A DNA stretch of 36,899 bases from Cytophagaceae bacterium (GTDB lineage: Bacteria; Bacteroidota; Bacteroidia; Cytophagales; Spirosomataceae): the NCBI GenBank assembly GCA_947450865.1, contig CANFWR010000010.1, positions 1 to 36,899 on the forward strand, written 5' to 3'. This document shows positions 25,220 through 34,619 of the stretch, one piece after another (the stretch's first letter is position 1; the number at the start of each line of letters is the position of its first letter). The notes under the pieces are model-generated. The model was not told where the DNA came from and made no database searches. It saw nothing but the letters and a program-made list of their open reading frames with translations. Both the position numbers and the translations under genes were made by a program.

Positions 25220-27640
25220 ATGAAGAAACTGTTGATATTATTCTTGTTGAGCCCTCTCTTTTCCATTGGGCAAATTCCAATTTTAAATTTCGCAAAGAAC
25301 GTTTTTGATTATGATAAGTCTTTTGACTCATTAGCTACTTCTAAAAACTATTGGAAATATGTAAATCAGTATTTCAATTTTTCTGATTTGAATAAGGATG
25401 GTAAGCTTGATATAGTTATGTCAACCTATACAGATAAAACTCAATCTGGAACACTAAATGTTTTTTATAATCAGAGCACTTCCAGCCAATATATTTTTAA
25501 CAATAAACATAATTTTTTCTACCGTGGCCAAGGTATAAATATTGAAGTTGATGATTTTAATAATGATGGTAAGTTAGATATCTTAGCACCTACACAAGGT
25601 TATCACGGATTAGAATCAAATAAACCACTTGAATATTATCCCACACCTTCAAACTCTGCGAATAACGGTCAAACTCCAGATAAGTTATTTATTCAAAATG
25701 AGAAAGGATTCACAGAATTTACTCAGCCTGATACCTTAGCTACTTTGTCCGGAAAATTTATTGATATTGATGGTGATGGAACACCTGAATGGATAAGTTC
25801 AAATCAAACAATTCCTGCACATTATTACAATGGTAATTTAAATCGATTATGGGTTTATAAACTAAAAAACAACATTTTAGAGCGGAGTTTAATGTTAGAA
25901 GCTGAAATTAGCGAGGATAGGCTTTATTTAGGTTCTTTGAATATTTTAGAAGATAATAAATATTTCTATCTGCCATATACCAAGTATTCGAATGCATTAA
26001 TAAATAATCGGCAAGTCCCCTTATTTCAATATGTATTTAAATATAAAAAAGGTCAATCAAAATATGTAGTAGGAGTAGATTGTGATACGGTTTCTCGAAT
26101 CCCCTTTACGATATTATCAAATAATGGTTTAAACTATTATTATTCTATAAATAATGAGGATGGAATCAAAATTATAGATATAGATAATGATGGAAATTTG
26201 GAAACTTTTGTGATGAGATATACCAATTATTTATCAGGCGATAAACAATGGGTAACCGGAGATCCACCAATCTCTATTTTGCAAGTTTTTGATAAACTGG
26301 GAAACGACGTTACAGATAAATTTATTGAAAAATCATTACAAAGTGATCCGCAAAATTATTTTTCTACCAATGGATTTGAATTAACTGATATCAATGGTGA
26401 TGGGCTTAAAGATATTTTAACAAAAGGTAATTGGGGGTGGTCATATGACTCTAGAAATCCAATTGCAAGAGACAAGAAGTACATTTTACTTAATACCGGC
26501 AAATTTTTCAAAGGGTATTATCTAGATTTAAAATCAGATGCAAATCTTAAAGAATATGAAGGATGGGGAATCCCTATTAATTTGAATCCAGGAAAGCCTA
26601 ATAGTATTTTAGTTGTCTCTTTAGCAAATGGGACTATTGGTCAATCAAATGTACATATTCTTGATCTTGATTTTTCACAATTTAAATTTCCTTGCGAAGC
26701 TAATAAGCCTAATTTGATGTTGGCTGATAATATTGATTTCTGTAGCACATCTGACTCGTTAGTGCTTAAAAGTGGGGCATTAAATGGTATGAGTGTAAAA
26801 TGGTATTCAGGAAGCACATTATTGGGATCGAATCCTGACTTTACTGTAAAATCGAGTGGAACATTTAAAGTTAATGTAACAAATTTAGGTGGGTGTGTGA
26901 ATGAGAAAAATATTGTAGTAACGAAAATAGCTACCCCATCCACTCCCGCCATAACCACTACTACACCCCTAACATTCTGCTCTGGCCAAAATGTAACATT
27001 AACTAGTAGCGGAACAAATAATCAATGGTATCTAAATGGGAATGCCATCGCAAACGCAACAACTACATCGTTTACTGTGAACGCTGCTGGAGCATATAAA
27101 GTGAAGGCTATTAATGGAGATTGCAGTAGTCCATTAAGTGCTGCATCTACTGTAGTAGTCACCCCTATTCCTCCTACACCCACGATTACATTGGAAACGA
27201 ACGGAGGATTAACCTCAAGTGCATCAGACGGGAATCAATGGTATTTCAATGATGTTAAAATTGATAATGCCACGCAGAAAACAATCAATCCTACTAAGAG
27301 TGGTAATTACACTGTTAAGGTTGTTACCCCTTGTGCCAGCGAGGTTAGTAAACCTTATAATCTAGTAGTGACTGCAACAGAGGAGACGATTTTAGGACAA
27401 GTTCAATTATCTCCAAATCCATTCTTGAGCCAATTTAAAGTTAGCTTCCCTGTAGAATTTGGTAAAACGGCTCAAGTCAAAATTGTGGATATGTCCGGAA
27501 ATGTTCAATTCAAAAAGGCATCCGTGATTGATGGAGAGAAAATTGATCTGGGTAATTTAAATGGGGGTAATTACGTCTTGCATTTGAATTCAAATGATAA
27601 TTCGAATTCTAAAGCGATCAAGATTAATAAGACTCATTAA
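25220..27640 (+). CDS. Secreted VCBS/FG-GAP-repeat protein with T9SS type A sorting domain
   Basis: This 806-residue protein has a signal peptide (MKKLLILFLLSPLFSIGQ). The first 480 residues contain calcium-binding, FG-GAP/VCBS-like loops: DLNKDGKLDIVM, DFNNDGKLDILAP, DIDGDGTPEWIS, DIDNDGNLETFV, DINGDGLKDILT, probably one beta-propeller. Three Ig-like segments follow (KSGTFKVNVTNLGGCV, NAAGAYKVKAINGDCS, SGNYTVKVVTPCAS). The C-terminus, from about residue 725 (LGQVQLSPNPFLSQFKVSF...GNYVLHLNSND), is a type A T9SS sorting domain, so it should be released or surface-anchored through the outer membrane. No enzymatic motif is seen; binding or adhesion is a guess. Codon use is more AT-rich than in flanking housekeeping genes, suggesting acquisition or rapid exchange. 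Confidence 0.87.
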   Translation: MKKLLILFLLSPLFSIGQIPILNFAKNVFDYDKSFDSLATSKNYWKYVNQYFNFSDLNKDGKLDIVMSTYTDKTQSGTLNVFYNQSTSSQYIFNNKHNFFYRGQGINIEVDDFNNDGKLDILAPTQGYHGLESNKPLEYYPTPSNSANNGQTPDKLFIQNEKGFTEFTQPDTLATLSGKFIDIDGDGTPEWISSNQTIPAHYYNGNLNRLWVYKLKNNILERSLMLEAEISEDRLYLGSLNILEDNKYFYLPYTKYSNALINNRQVPLFQYVFKYKKGQSKYVVGVDCDTVSRIPFTILSNNGLNYYYSINNEDGIKIIDIDNDGNLETFVMRYTNYLSGDKQWVTGDPPISILQVFDKLGNDVTDKFIEKSLQSDPQNYFSTNGFELTDINGDGLKDILTKGNWGWSYDSRNPIARDKKYILLNTGKFFKGYYLDLKSDANLKEYEGWGIPINLNPGKPNSILVVSLANGTIGQSNVHILDLDFSQFKFPCEANKPNLMLADNIDFCSTSDSLVLKSGALNGMSVKWYSGSTLLGSNPDFTVKSSGTFKVNVTNLGGCVNEKNIVVTKIATPSTPAITTTTPLTFCSGQNVTLTSSGTNNQWYLNGNAIANATTTSFTVNAAGAYKVKAINGDCSSPLSAASTVVVTPIPPTPTITLETNGGLTSSASDGNQWYFNDVKIDNATQKTINPTKSGNYTVKVVTPCASEVSKPYNLVVTATEETILGQVQLSPNPFLSQFKVSFPVEFGKTAQVKIVDMSGNVQFKKASVIDGEKIDLGNLNGGNYVLHLNSNDNSNSKAIKINKTH

Positions 27641-27657
27641 GGTTTGAATGGGTTGAT

Positions 27658-27677
27658 TTTGTTTTAAATAAAACAAA
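27658..27677. repeat. 20-bp palindrome between the two VCBS genes
   Basis: TTTGTTTTAAATAAAACAAA is a perfect inverted repeat (9-bp arms, AA centre), 18 bp after the first stop and 49 bp before the second gene. It is AT-only apart from one G-C pair per arm, so it is a weak terminator or a possible protein-binding site. Confidence 0.4.
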
Positions 27678-27726
27678 TGACCAACTGCAAATTACGTTTA
27701 ATTATAAATTACTTATTCTGAATAGT

Positions 27727-29550
27727 ATGCTAAAGCGAATCTCTGTTCTTGTTATTTCAATTGCTGTTTTCTCTTGTTCCAAGGAGATTATCCAACAAAA
27801 ACTTACGGTAGATTGGACCCCTTTAAACGGAGGCACTGTTTCGCCTCCAACAAATGCCTTTGAAAAAGGTACGGTGGTTTCAATGATTGCTACACCGGCA
27901 GGTGAATATACATTTAAACAATGGAGTGGTAGTTTATCTGGGACGAATAATCCTTCTCCACTTACAATCGATGCGGATAAACAAGTAACTGCTGTATTTG
28001 AAAAACGTCAGTATCCATTATCATTAACGATTGAAGGGAGTGGGATAGTAAAAGAAGAGGTAATTGCATTGGCTACACAATCTCAGTATCCAAGTGGAAC
28101 CAATGTTAAATTGACAGCAATTTCAAATATGGGTTGGGAATTTAAGGAGTGGAAGGGAGATTATATAGGTATTGATTCAAGTTTCATACTGCCTATTAAT
28201 TCAGCTAAAAACGTTACCGCAGTTTTTTCTGAAATCAAAAGCGTTTCATTAAAAATGAATAAAACAACTATAAACTCTAGTGTTTCTGCGCAGAATATTC
28301 AAACAAGCTTTTACAATGTAAGCGGACCTTTTCATTACGAGAGTGATGGAGAACATTATATGTTTTATCCAGGCGCCGTTGGCTACAATGCGAATGCTAA
28401 TATTTCTACGTTTAAAATTGATAATCCTGCTGTACCCTCTCAGGTTTTAAAAAGGATAAATGGTAAATGGGAGCATTTTAAAGATGATGAAACCATTAAG
28501 TTTTGGAATGCCAGAAATTTTGAAATCATAGATAAATATGTTGCTATTGGAGATGGTAATGAAATTGGTGTTAGACCTCAGGATTGGAAAGGAGATACCT
28601 ATTTTGGCGAAATACAATCTAAAGGAAATATTAAATGGACTAAAGTTAATGATTCTCAAAATCAAGGATATTTTCATGGAACTGCTCTAGGGGATATTAA
28701 TAACGACGGTTTAATGGACACTGGTGGAACTCCTGGTGTACAAGGAAATGGTCCAAGTGGTATGAGATTTTTTACTCAAAATCCCGCGGGAGGTTTTGAG
28801 GTAGAAAATGAAATATTTGATATCACTCAAGATATGACTTACCCTTTTACATTTAACTTTTCAAATGTTGTGGGAGATAAAAGAGCAGAAGTTATAATGG
28901 CAGATTATGGCGGAGGTGATCCATTGACTACTAAACATCTAAATGGAATTAGTGTTTATAAATTTGATGAAACCTTGAATAAATTTAAACTTTATTGGGA
29001 ATCCAAAAACCCAACTGCTTTTTTTAAAAAGGGGATGGGTGCCACATCCATCAAGGTAGATGATTTTGATAACGATGGAATTAAAGATATCAGCGTAGCA
29101 AGGGAGGATGGTGACGCCTTAAACCAATACAATGCATTTGAAATTTGGAAAGGGAAAGGGGATGGTTCTTATATTCCTTTATTTAGCTCCCCTGTTTGGA
29201 ACGATAAGCAATTACAATTTAGGGAATTTTGGGTTTTGGATGTTAACCAAGATGGGTATATGGATATTATATTAAGGCCCTTTCATTATGGTAATTTGTA
29301 TAGACTAAACGATGGTTGTACCAATCCTATGCAATGCAACGGAATAAGGTTTAATCATTTAATTTGGTTAAACAAGGGTGATGGAACGTTTGATTATTAT
29401 AAAAAGGAAGATTTGCGATATGAGGGGATATATATAGATAATGTACATCCTTACATGGATGGTAAAACCCTACACTTTGTTGGGACTTATACCTTAAATG
29501 GGAATATCAAAGAACTAACTACATATGATTTTAAAGTTTTATTAAAATAA
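27727..29550 (+). CDS. Lipoprotein with InlB-type B-repeats and VCBS repeats
   Basis: This 607-residue protein has a lipoprotein signal peptide ending AVFSC (Cys17), so it should be a lipid-anchored envelope protein. Two divergent InlB B-repeat domains follow (about 24-90 and 95-170): LTVDWTPLNGGTVSPP...FKQWSG...KQVTAVFE and LSLTIEGSGIVKEE...FKEWKGDY...KNVTAVFSE. The remainder has FG-GAP/VCBS-type loops, DINNDGLMDTGG, DDFDNDGIKDIS and DVNQDGYMDIIL, probably in a beta-propeller. No catalytic motif is recognised. The same propeller-like loops occur in the upstream T9SS-secreted protein 86 bp away, so the pair may bind related ligands or each other (inference). Like its neighbour it is markedly AT-rich. 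Confidence 0.85.
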   Translation: MLKRISVLVISIAVFSCSKEIIQQKLTVDWTPLNGGTVSPPTNAFEKGTVVSMIATPAGEYTFKQWSGSLSGTNNPSPLTIDADKQVTAVFEKRQYPLSLTIEGSGIVKEEVIALATQSQYPSGTNVKLTAISNMGWEFKEWKGDYIGIDSSFILPINSAKNVTAVFSEIKSVSLKMNKTTINSSVSAQNIQTSFYNVSGPFHYESDGEHYMFYPGAVGYNANANISTFKIDNPAVPSQVLKRINGKWEHFKDDETIKFWNARNFEIIDKYVAIGDGNEIGVRPQDWKGDTYFGEIQSKGNIKWTKVNDSQNQGYFHGTALGDINNDGLMDTGGTPGVQGNGPSGMRFFTQNPAGGFEVENEIFDITQDMTYPFTFNFSNVVGDKRAEVIMADYGGGDPLTTKHLNGISVYKFDETLNKFKLYWESKNPTAFFKKGMGATSIKVDDFDNDGIKDISVAREDGDALNQYNAFEIWKGKGDGSYIPLFSSPVWNDKQLQFREFWVLDVNQDGYMDIILRPFHYGNLYRLNDGCTNPMQCNGIRFNHLIWLNKGDGTFDYYKKEDLRYEGIYIDNVHPYMDGKTLHFVGTYTLNGNIKELTTYDFKVLLK

Positions 29551-29608
29551 ATTCCAAAAGTAAACCTAATCCCCCAAAATCAATAAATCTACTCATGTAA
29601 CGTTGCTG

Positions 29609-29670
29609 AAGTTGAATCATTTCATATACTAACGAATATTGATTGACTCAAAACCGAACCAGTTAAATCT
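29609..29670. repeat. 62-bp direct repeat, right copy
   Basis: Colinear partner of 25010-25071 (45 of 62 identical, no gaps). It starts 58 bp after the lipoprotein stop and lies 38 bp before the terminator at 29709. The 227-bp gap 29551-29777 holds only this repeat and that terminator. Confidence 0.65.
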
Positions 29671-29708
29671 CCCATCTCGTGCTACCCACTCTTCCAATCT
29701 ATCCCTAA

Positions 29709-29746
29709 ACTAAAGAAACCACCTCAATCGAGGTGGTTTCTTTAGT
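29709..29746. terminator. Perfect 17-bp-stem bidirectional terminator
   Basis: ACTAAAGAAACCACCTC, loop AATC, then its exact reverse complement. It lies between the convergent ends of the lipoprotein gene and gcvP. The lower stem supplies T-rich tracts in both directions, so it can serve both genes. Confidence 0.85.
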
Positions 29747-29777
29747 CCCAATAGGTTCCCCCTATAAGAATTAATAA

Positions 29778-32624
29778 TTACATATAACTCTCCATCGGCT
29801 CGCAAGCACAAACCAAGTTACGATCTCCATAAGCGGAGTCGATACGAGATACCGTAGGCCAAAACTTGTTCGCCTTCACATACGCCAGCGGGAATACCGC
29901 TTTCTCGCGTGAGTAAGGACGATCCCAATCACCTAGTAAAACGGCTGATTGTGTATGTGGAGCGTGCTTTAAAACGTTGTTTGCTTTGTCCGCTTTTCCT
30001 TCTTCGATCTCACGAATCTCTGCACGAATGCTCAAAAGCGCATCGCAGAAACGATCTAACTCGTCTTTATTCTCTGATTCTGTAGGCTCGATCATCAACG
30101 TTCCAGCTACAGGGAATGAAAGAGTAGGAGCGTGGAAACCATAATCCATTAAGCGTTTCGCGATATCTTCGGCCTCTACGCCAGCGGATAATTTGAACGG
30201 ACGGCAATCCACGATCATCTCGTGTGCGCAACGTCCTTGTGAACCGGTATATAGGATAGGGAATTCTTTTTCCAAACGCGCCTTGATGTAGTTCGCGTTT
30301 AAGATCGCCGTTTCTGTCGCAGTCGTTAAACCTTTGCCGCCCATCATCGCGATGTAAGCGTAAGAGATCGCCAAAATACTCGCAGACCCAACTGGAGCCG
30401 CAGAAACCGCACCCGAAGTTCCGTCATGTACGTGACCTGGTAAGAAAGGAACTAACTGTGGCGCTACGCCGATAGGTCCCATGCCTGGGCCACCACCTCC
30501 GTGAGGGATACAGAAAGTTTTGTGCAAGTTCAAGTGACAAACGTCCGCTCCGATGCGCGCAGGAGATGTTAAACCTACCTGTGCGTTCATGTTCGCGCCG
30601 TCCATATACACTTGACCTCCATTTTCGTGGATGATTTCACAAATTTCTTGGATGGTTTCTTCGAATACCCCGTGGGTACTTGGGTAGGTAACCATTAAGC
30701 AAGAGAGGTTGTCTTTGTGTTCCAAAGCTTTGGCCTTCAAATCAGCCACGTCAATATTTCCATTCGCATCGCAAGGGGAAACAATCACCTTCATTCCAGC
30801 CATAACAGCTGATGCCGGGTTCGTTCCGTGCGCAGAAGACGGAATGATGGCAATGTTACGGTGGTGATCGCCGCGTGAAGCATGATACGCACGAATGGTC
30901 ATCAAACCAGCGTATTCGCCTTGTGCTCCCGAGTTCGGTTGCATGGACATTTTTGCGAAACCAGTGATTTCACATAACCACTCATTCAAGTCCTCTACTA
31001 ATTGCTGGTAGCCTTTCGTTTGAGAAGCCGGAGCGAATGGGTGAATCTTGCCTAATTCTGGCCAAGTCACCGGAATCATTTCGGTTGTCGCATTCAATTT
31101 CATCGTACAAGAACCCAACGAAATCATCGAATGAACCATCGATAAATCTTTTGACTCTAATGATTTCAAATAACGCAACATTCCGTGCTCGGAATGGTAT
31201 TTATTGAAAACGCTGTGCGTTAAGAAAGTAGACGTTCGCGTTAATGCCGCTGGGATGGCCCAAGTAACATTTTTCTCTGAAGTTTTCGCGCCTTTCAATG
31301 TCTCGAAGAATGAGATGATTTCGATTACGTCTGCTTCTTGCGTCGTCTCATCCAAAGAGATGCTCGTCGTAGTTGCCGTGTAACGTAAGTTACGTTCTGC
31401 TTTTTCTGCCAAAACACGTAAGTCCGCCGTTTGCGCTCCCGTTTCGATTGTAAGCGTATCGAAGTGGTTCGTGTTTTCTAAGGTAAATCCTAGTTTGCGT
31501 AAGTTAACCGCTAGTAATTCCGTCAAGCCATATACTTTTTCGGCGATTTTCTTCAAGCCTGTTGGGCCATGGTAGATCGCGTATGAAGCCGCCATGATGG
31601 AAAGCAATACTTGCGCCGTACAGATGTTAGACGTGGCTTTTTCGCGGCGAATGTGTTGCTCACGTGTTTGAAGAGCCATACGTAAAGCACGGTTTCCTTC
31701 TGCATCCACCGAAACACCGATGATACGTCCTGGAATATTACGCTTGTATTTTTCTTTCGTTGCGAAGAAGCCGGCGTGTGGACCACCAAAACCCATCGGT
31801 ACCCCGAAGCGTTGGGAAACACCCACGACCGCATCAGCTCCCATTTCTCCTGGAGGCGTTAATAAAGTCAAGGCTAATAAATCCGCTGCGACTACGACTT
31901 GTAAGCCGTTTTCTTTCGCTGCTGCGATTAAAGCGCTATAATCAAATACCTCGCCGTTCGAAGCAGGGTATTGTAACATCATTCCGTAGAAACGCGCGTC
32001 CGTCACGTCGAAGGTGCGGTGATCGCCCACCACGATTTCGATGCCAATCGGTTCTGCACGCGTTTTTAATAAGTCAATGGTTTGCGGTAAGCATAATTCA
32101 GACACAAAATACGCTTCTGCGCTGTTGCGTTCTGCTGGTCTTTGGCCATATAACATCGTCATGGCTTCCGCTGCTGCTGTTCCTTCATCTAAAAGGGACG
32201 CGTTGGCTAATTCCATGCCGGTTAAGTCGATGATCATCGTTTGGTAGTTCAATAACATTTCCAAACGACCTTGTGCGATTTCCGCTTGGTAGGGCGTGTA
32301 AGCCGTGTACCAAGAAGGATTTTCTAAAATATTTCTCAAAATGACCGTCGGCACAATCGTGTCCGAGTAACCTAAACCGATGTGTGATTTGAAGATCTGG
32401 TTTTGGCCCATTACTGCTTTAAAATCACGTAAGAAAGCGAATTCTGATTTCGGTTCTGGCAAGCGAAGCCCTTGAGCTAAGCGAATTTTTTCAGGAACAG
32501 TTTGTTGAATTAGTGTCTCTAAGCTGTCTACTCCAATGGTTTTTAGCATAGCGGCTATATCAGCTGCTTCAGCATTGTTATGACGTAAAGAAAAGTCTTC
32601 CTGATAAGTGTAATTTGGGGTCAT
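29778..32624 (-). CDS. gcvP: Glycine dehydrogenase (decarboxylating), P-protein
   Basis: GcvP is the PLP-dependent P-protein of the glycine cleavage system. It decarboxylates glycine and passes the aminomethyl group to the lipoyl arm of the H-protein, feeding one-carbon metabolism. At 948 residues it is the fused single-chain form. Landmarks are [45 protein letters not shown] near the start, the [10 protein letters not shown] motif, [19 protein letters not shown], and the PLP lysine in [24 protein letters not shown] (near residue 695). gcvT and gcvH are not in the window, so the cleavage system genes are dispersed. A TAAATTTG -7 box is 32 bp upstream of the ATG; no glycine riboswitch is apparent in the short leader. 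Confidence 0.97.
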   Translation of the reverse strand: MTPNYTYQEDFSLRHNNAEAADIAAMLKTIGVDSLETLIQQTVPEKIRLAQGLRLPEPKSEFAFLRDFKAVMGQNQIFKSHIGLGYSDTIVPTVILRNILENPSWYTAYTPYQAEIAQGRLEMLLNYQTMIIDLTGMELANASLLDEGTAAAEAMTMLYGQRPAERNSAEAYFVSELCLPQTIDLLKTRAEPIGIEIVVGDHRTFDVTDARFYGMMLQYPASNGEVFDYSALIAAAKENGLQVVVAADLLALTLLTPPGEMGADAVVGVSQRFGVPMGFGGPHAGFFATKEKYKRNIPGRIIGVSVDAEGNRALRMALQTREQHIRREKATSNICTAQVLLSIMAASYAIYHGPTGLKKIAEKVYGLTELLAVNLRKLGFTLENTNHFDTLTIETGAQTADLRVLAEKAERNLRYTATTTSISLDETTQEADVIEIISFFETLKGAKTSEKNVTWAIPAALTRTSTFLTHSVFNKYHSEHGMLRYLKSLESKDLSMVHSMISLGSCTMKLNATTEMIPVTWPELGKIHPFAPASQTKGYQQLVEDLNEWLCEITGFAKMSMQPNSGAQGEYAGLMTIRAYHASRGDHHRNIAIIPSSAHGTNPASAVMAGMKVIVSPCDANGNIDVADLKAKALEHKDNLSCLMVTYPSTHGVFEETIQEICEIIHENGGQVYMDGANMNAQVGLTSPARIGADVCHLNLHKTFCIPHGGGGPGMGPIGVAPQLVPFLPGHVHDGTSGAVSAAPVGSASILAISYAYIAMMGGKGLTTATETAILNANYIKARLEKEFPILYTGSQGRCAHEMIVDCRPFKLSAGVEAEDIAKRLMDYGFHAPTLSFPVAGTLMIEPTESENKDELDRFCDALLSIRAEIREIEEGKADKANNVLKHAPHTQSAVLLGDWDRPYSREKAVFPLAYVKANKFWPTVSRIDSAYGDRNLVCACEPMESYM

Positions 32625-32656
32625 GAATGTTGAGAATTTGGATTATAAAATCGCCA

Positions 32657-32664
32657 CAAATTTA
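32657..32664 (-). promoter_or_regulatory. Predicted -7 element of gcvP
   Basis: TAAATTTG on the minus strand matches TAnnTTTG, 32 bp before the gcvP ATG. No TTG is at the expected -33 distance. Confidence 0.4.
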
Positions 32665-32727
32665 ATCTTTTTTTAGCGATTTATTTTTAGATTCTTAACT
32701 TCGCTTTCTTAAATTTTGTTTCAACAA

Positions 32728-34326
32728 ATGAAAAAAACTAACATCTATGTTTTAGGGCTATTTTTAGCTACTAAATTAATCCCGATGAGCGCGATCGCTC
32801 AGGGAGATCCAGTTCCTTACGCGTTGTCTATTCGCGCGGATGATCTGAAAAAACACTTGACTTTTATCGCTTCAGATAGCTTGAAAGGTCGTAATACAGG
32901 TTCGCCAGAACAGAAAGTGGCTGCGAACTACATTGCGGATCATTTCAAGAAATCAGGCATTGCGCCAGTGAACGGGTCTTATTTCCAAAAAGTGGACTTA
33001 GTGAACCGCGCTTGGTCTAACGTTTTTATTTCTGCCAAAGGAAAGAAATACGAATACCTAGGCGAAATGATGGCGAATGCCTTAGCGCCTGTTGCGGCTA
33101 ATTCAAAATTCCCAGTCGTATTTGCTGGCTTTGGAGTACAGCAAGGAGGCTACACGGATTTTGACAAATTAAATGCAAAAGGCAAATACGTTCTGGCTTT
33201 CGAAGGCGAAGCGAAAGATGCAGCGGGTCTTTATGTACTTTCTGGTTCAAAAGATCCATCCGTTTTCGGAAAAGGCGATGGCTGGAAAGAAAAATTAAAG
33301 CGCGCACAAGCGGCTGGAGCGAAAGGTTTGATCTTGATCGCGGATCGCGATACGAAAGCTTTTGGCAATCAAGTTCGTCAACGTCAAGTGATGATGAAGC
33401 GTTTTGGTAACGAGCGTATGGCCTTCGCTGACGCAGCCTCTGCGGCAAACGAGGCTCCCGTATTATTAATTTCTTCTGAAGCAGCTGCTGAAATCTTAGG
33501 CACGACCGAAGCAGAATTATTAGCTTACAAGGCATCTTTAGCATCTGAGAAAAAATCTCTTGCCTCGAAATTCAAAGCGGCTCCTATCGAAGTAACCATC
33601 GAAAGAACAGAAAAGCCAGTAGATACGTATAATGTAGTGGGCTATTTAGAAGGAACGGATAAGAAAGAAGAAGTAGTCGTTTTAACAGCACACTACGATC
33701 ACATCGGGGTTTCGGCAGACGGCCAAATCAACAACGGCGCAAACGATGATGGTTCTGGAACTGTAACGGTGATGGAATTAGCGGAGGCTTTCGGTAAAGC
33801 AGCGGCAGAAGGAAAACGTCCCCGTCGTAGCATCTTATTTATGACCGTGACGGGTGAAGAAAAAGGTCTGTTGGGTTCTGAATGGTACGCTAACCACCCT
33901 TTATTCCCATTAAAGAATACGGTTGTTGATTTAAATACAGATATGACTGGTCGTTATGATGACGAGCACAAAGGCAAGCCAGATTATATCTACGAAATCG
34001 GTTCTGATAAATTATCCTCTCAATTACGCGAGGTGTTAATCGAGCAAAACAAGAAGCACGTAGGTTTAGAATTAGACTACCGTTACAACGACGCGAATGA
34101 TCCGAACCGTTTCTATTACCGTTCAGATCACTATAACTTCGCTAAACACGGTATTCCAGTGGCCTTCTTCTTCAACGGAGTTCACGACGATTACCACCAA
34201 CCAGGTGATGAAGTAGATAAAATCGAATTTGATCAAGTGCAAAAAGTAGGCCGCCTTGTGTTCTACATGGCTTGGGAAATTGCGAATAGAGAGCAGCGAT
34301 TGGTTGTTGATTCGAATAAGCCATAA
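32728..34326 (+). CDS. Exported M28-family zinc metallopeptidase
   Basis: The TTG track start is replaced by the ATG at 32728, giving 532 residues with a signal peptide (MKKTNIYVLGLFLATKLIPMSAIAQ). The insertion at about 110-265 (FPVVFAGFGVQQGGYTDFDKLNAKGKYVLAF) resembles a PA domain. The dizinc aminopeptidase core follows: first ligand His322 in LTAHYDHIGV, bridging Asp340 in NNGANDDGSG, the Glu pair 377-378 in TGEEKGLLGSEWY, DLNTDMTG, and the final His in YRSDHYNFAKHGIPVAFFF. All metal ligands appear present, so it should be an active periplasmic or secreted aminopeptidase; the substrate is not known. It diverges from gcvP, and its stop is followed by a long near-palindrome and a terminator. 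Confidence 0.93.
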   Translation: MKKTNIYVLGLFLATKLIPMSAIAQGDPVPYALSIRADDLKKHLTFIASDSLKGRNTGSPEQKVAANYIADHFKKSGIAPVNGSYFQKVDLVNRAWSNVFISAKGKKYEYLGEMMANALAPVAANSKFPVVFAGFGVQQGGYTDFDKLNAKGKYVLAFEGEAKDAAGLYVLSGSKDPSVFGKGDGWKEKLKRAQAAGAKGLILIADRDTKAFGNQVRQRQVMMKRFGNERMAFADAASAANEAPVLLISSEAAAEILGTTEAELLAYKASLASEKKSLASKFKAAPIEVTIERTEKPVDTYNVVGYLEGTDKKEEVVVLTAHYDHIGVSADGQINNGANDDGSGTVTVMELAEAFGKAAAEGKRPRRSILFMTVTGEEKGLLGSEWYANHPLFPLKNTVVDLNTDMTGRYDDEHKGKPDYIYEIGSDKLSSQLREVLIEQNKKHVGLELDYRYNDANDPNRFYYRSDHYNFAKHGIPVAFFFNGVHDDYHQPGDEVDKIEFDQVQKVGRLVFYMAWEIANREQRLVVDSNKP

Positions 34327-34329
34327 TTG

Positions 34330-34443
34330 TTAGATCAATCACTTCTATAAATTATATGGTGAAATAAAATTCTGAAATTGTGCTTCGCAATAATTTCTTG
34401 AATTTCATTTCACCATACAATTTGAATCGAGCATTGAATCTAA
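34330..34443. repeat. 114-bp near-palindrome in the 3' UTR of the M28 peptidase
   Basis: The outer ends TTAGAT and ATCTAA are inverted. The inner part (34349-34423) has two imperfect 35-bp arms, AAATTATATGGTGAAAT... and ...ATTTCACCATACAATTT, closing on TGC-TTC-GCA. It begins 3 bp after the stop codon. It has no coding capacity and no obvious target-site duplication. It could be a MITE-like insertion or an mRNA-stabilising structure. Confidence 0.65.
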
Positions 34444-34458
34444 AAATGGCTTTTTCTC

Positions 34459-34474
34459 ACTAATTATAATTAGT
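34459..34474. repeat. 16-bp perfect palindrome
   Basis: ACTAATTATAATTAGT is fully self-complementary and sits between the long near-palindrome and the terminator. It may be a protein-binding site or only part of a compound terminator. Confidence 0.4.
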
Positions 34475-34480
34475 AGAATC

Positions 34481-34508
34481 AAAAAGGGGACCTCGGTCCC
34501 CTTTTTTA
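34481..34508 (+). terminator. Intrinsic terminator downstream of the M28 peptidase
   Basis: AAAAAGGGGAC-CTCG-GTCCCCTTTTTT is a strong GC stem with a six-T tail. It is about 155 bp after the peptidase stop and is T-rich on both strands, so it may also stop transcripts from the convergent DUF4954 gene. Confidence 0.85.
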
Positions 34509-34532
34509 TGTATTCAGAAATGTTTACTAAAC

Positions 34533-34619
34533 GTATCCCCGGAGGGGATTCCATCTTTATTCTTTGTGCTCTATGCTTTATTCTTTAATCCTTACTTTAT
34601 GCTCTATGCTTTAATCCTT
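34533..34619 (+). repeat. Dispersed palindrome-plus-heptamer repeat, copy 2
   Basis: The head TATCCCCGGAGGGGATTCCAT is followed by CTTTATT, CTTTGTG, CTCTATG, CTTTATT, CTTTAAT, a 5-base break, then CTTTATG, CTCTATG, CTTTAAT. The first 38 bases differ from copy 1 at one position. The tail overlaps the stop codon and last codons of the minus-strand DUF4954 gene, in the same orientation relative to its gene as copy 1. Confidence 0.75.

Noticed and set aside
31760-32233. 157-codon plus-strand ORF
   Set aside because: Antisense shadow of gcvP; Arg-rich, no domain, no start context.
32625-32727. Glycine riboswitch upstream of gcvP
   Set aside because: The leader from the predicted -7 box to the ATG is only about 25 nt, far too short for a glycine aptamer, and no aptamer motif is seen.
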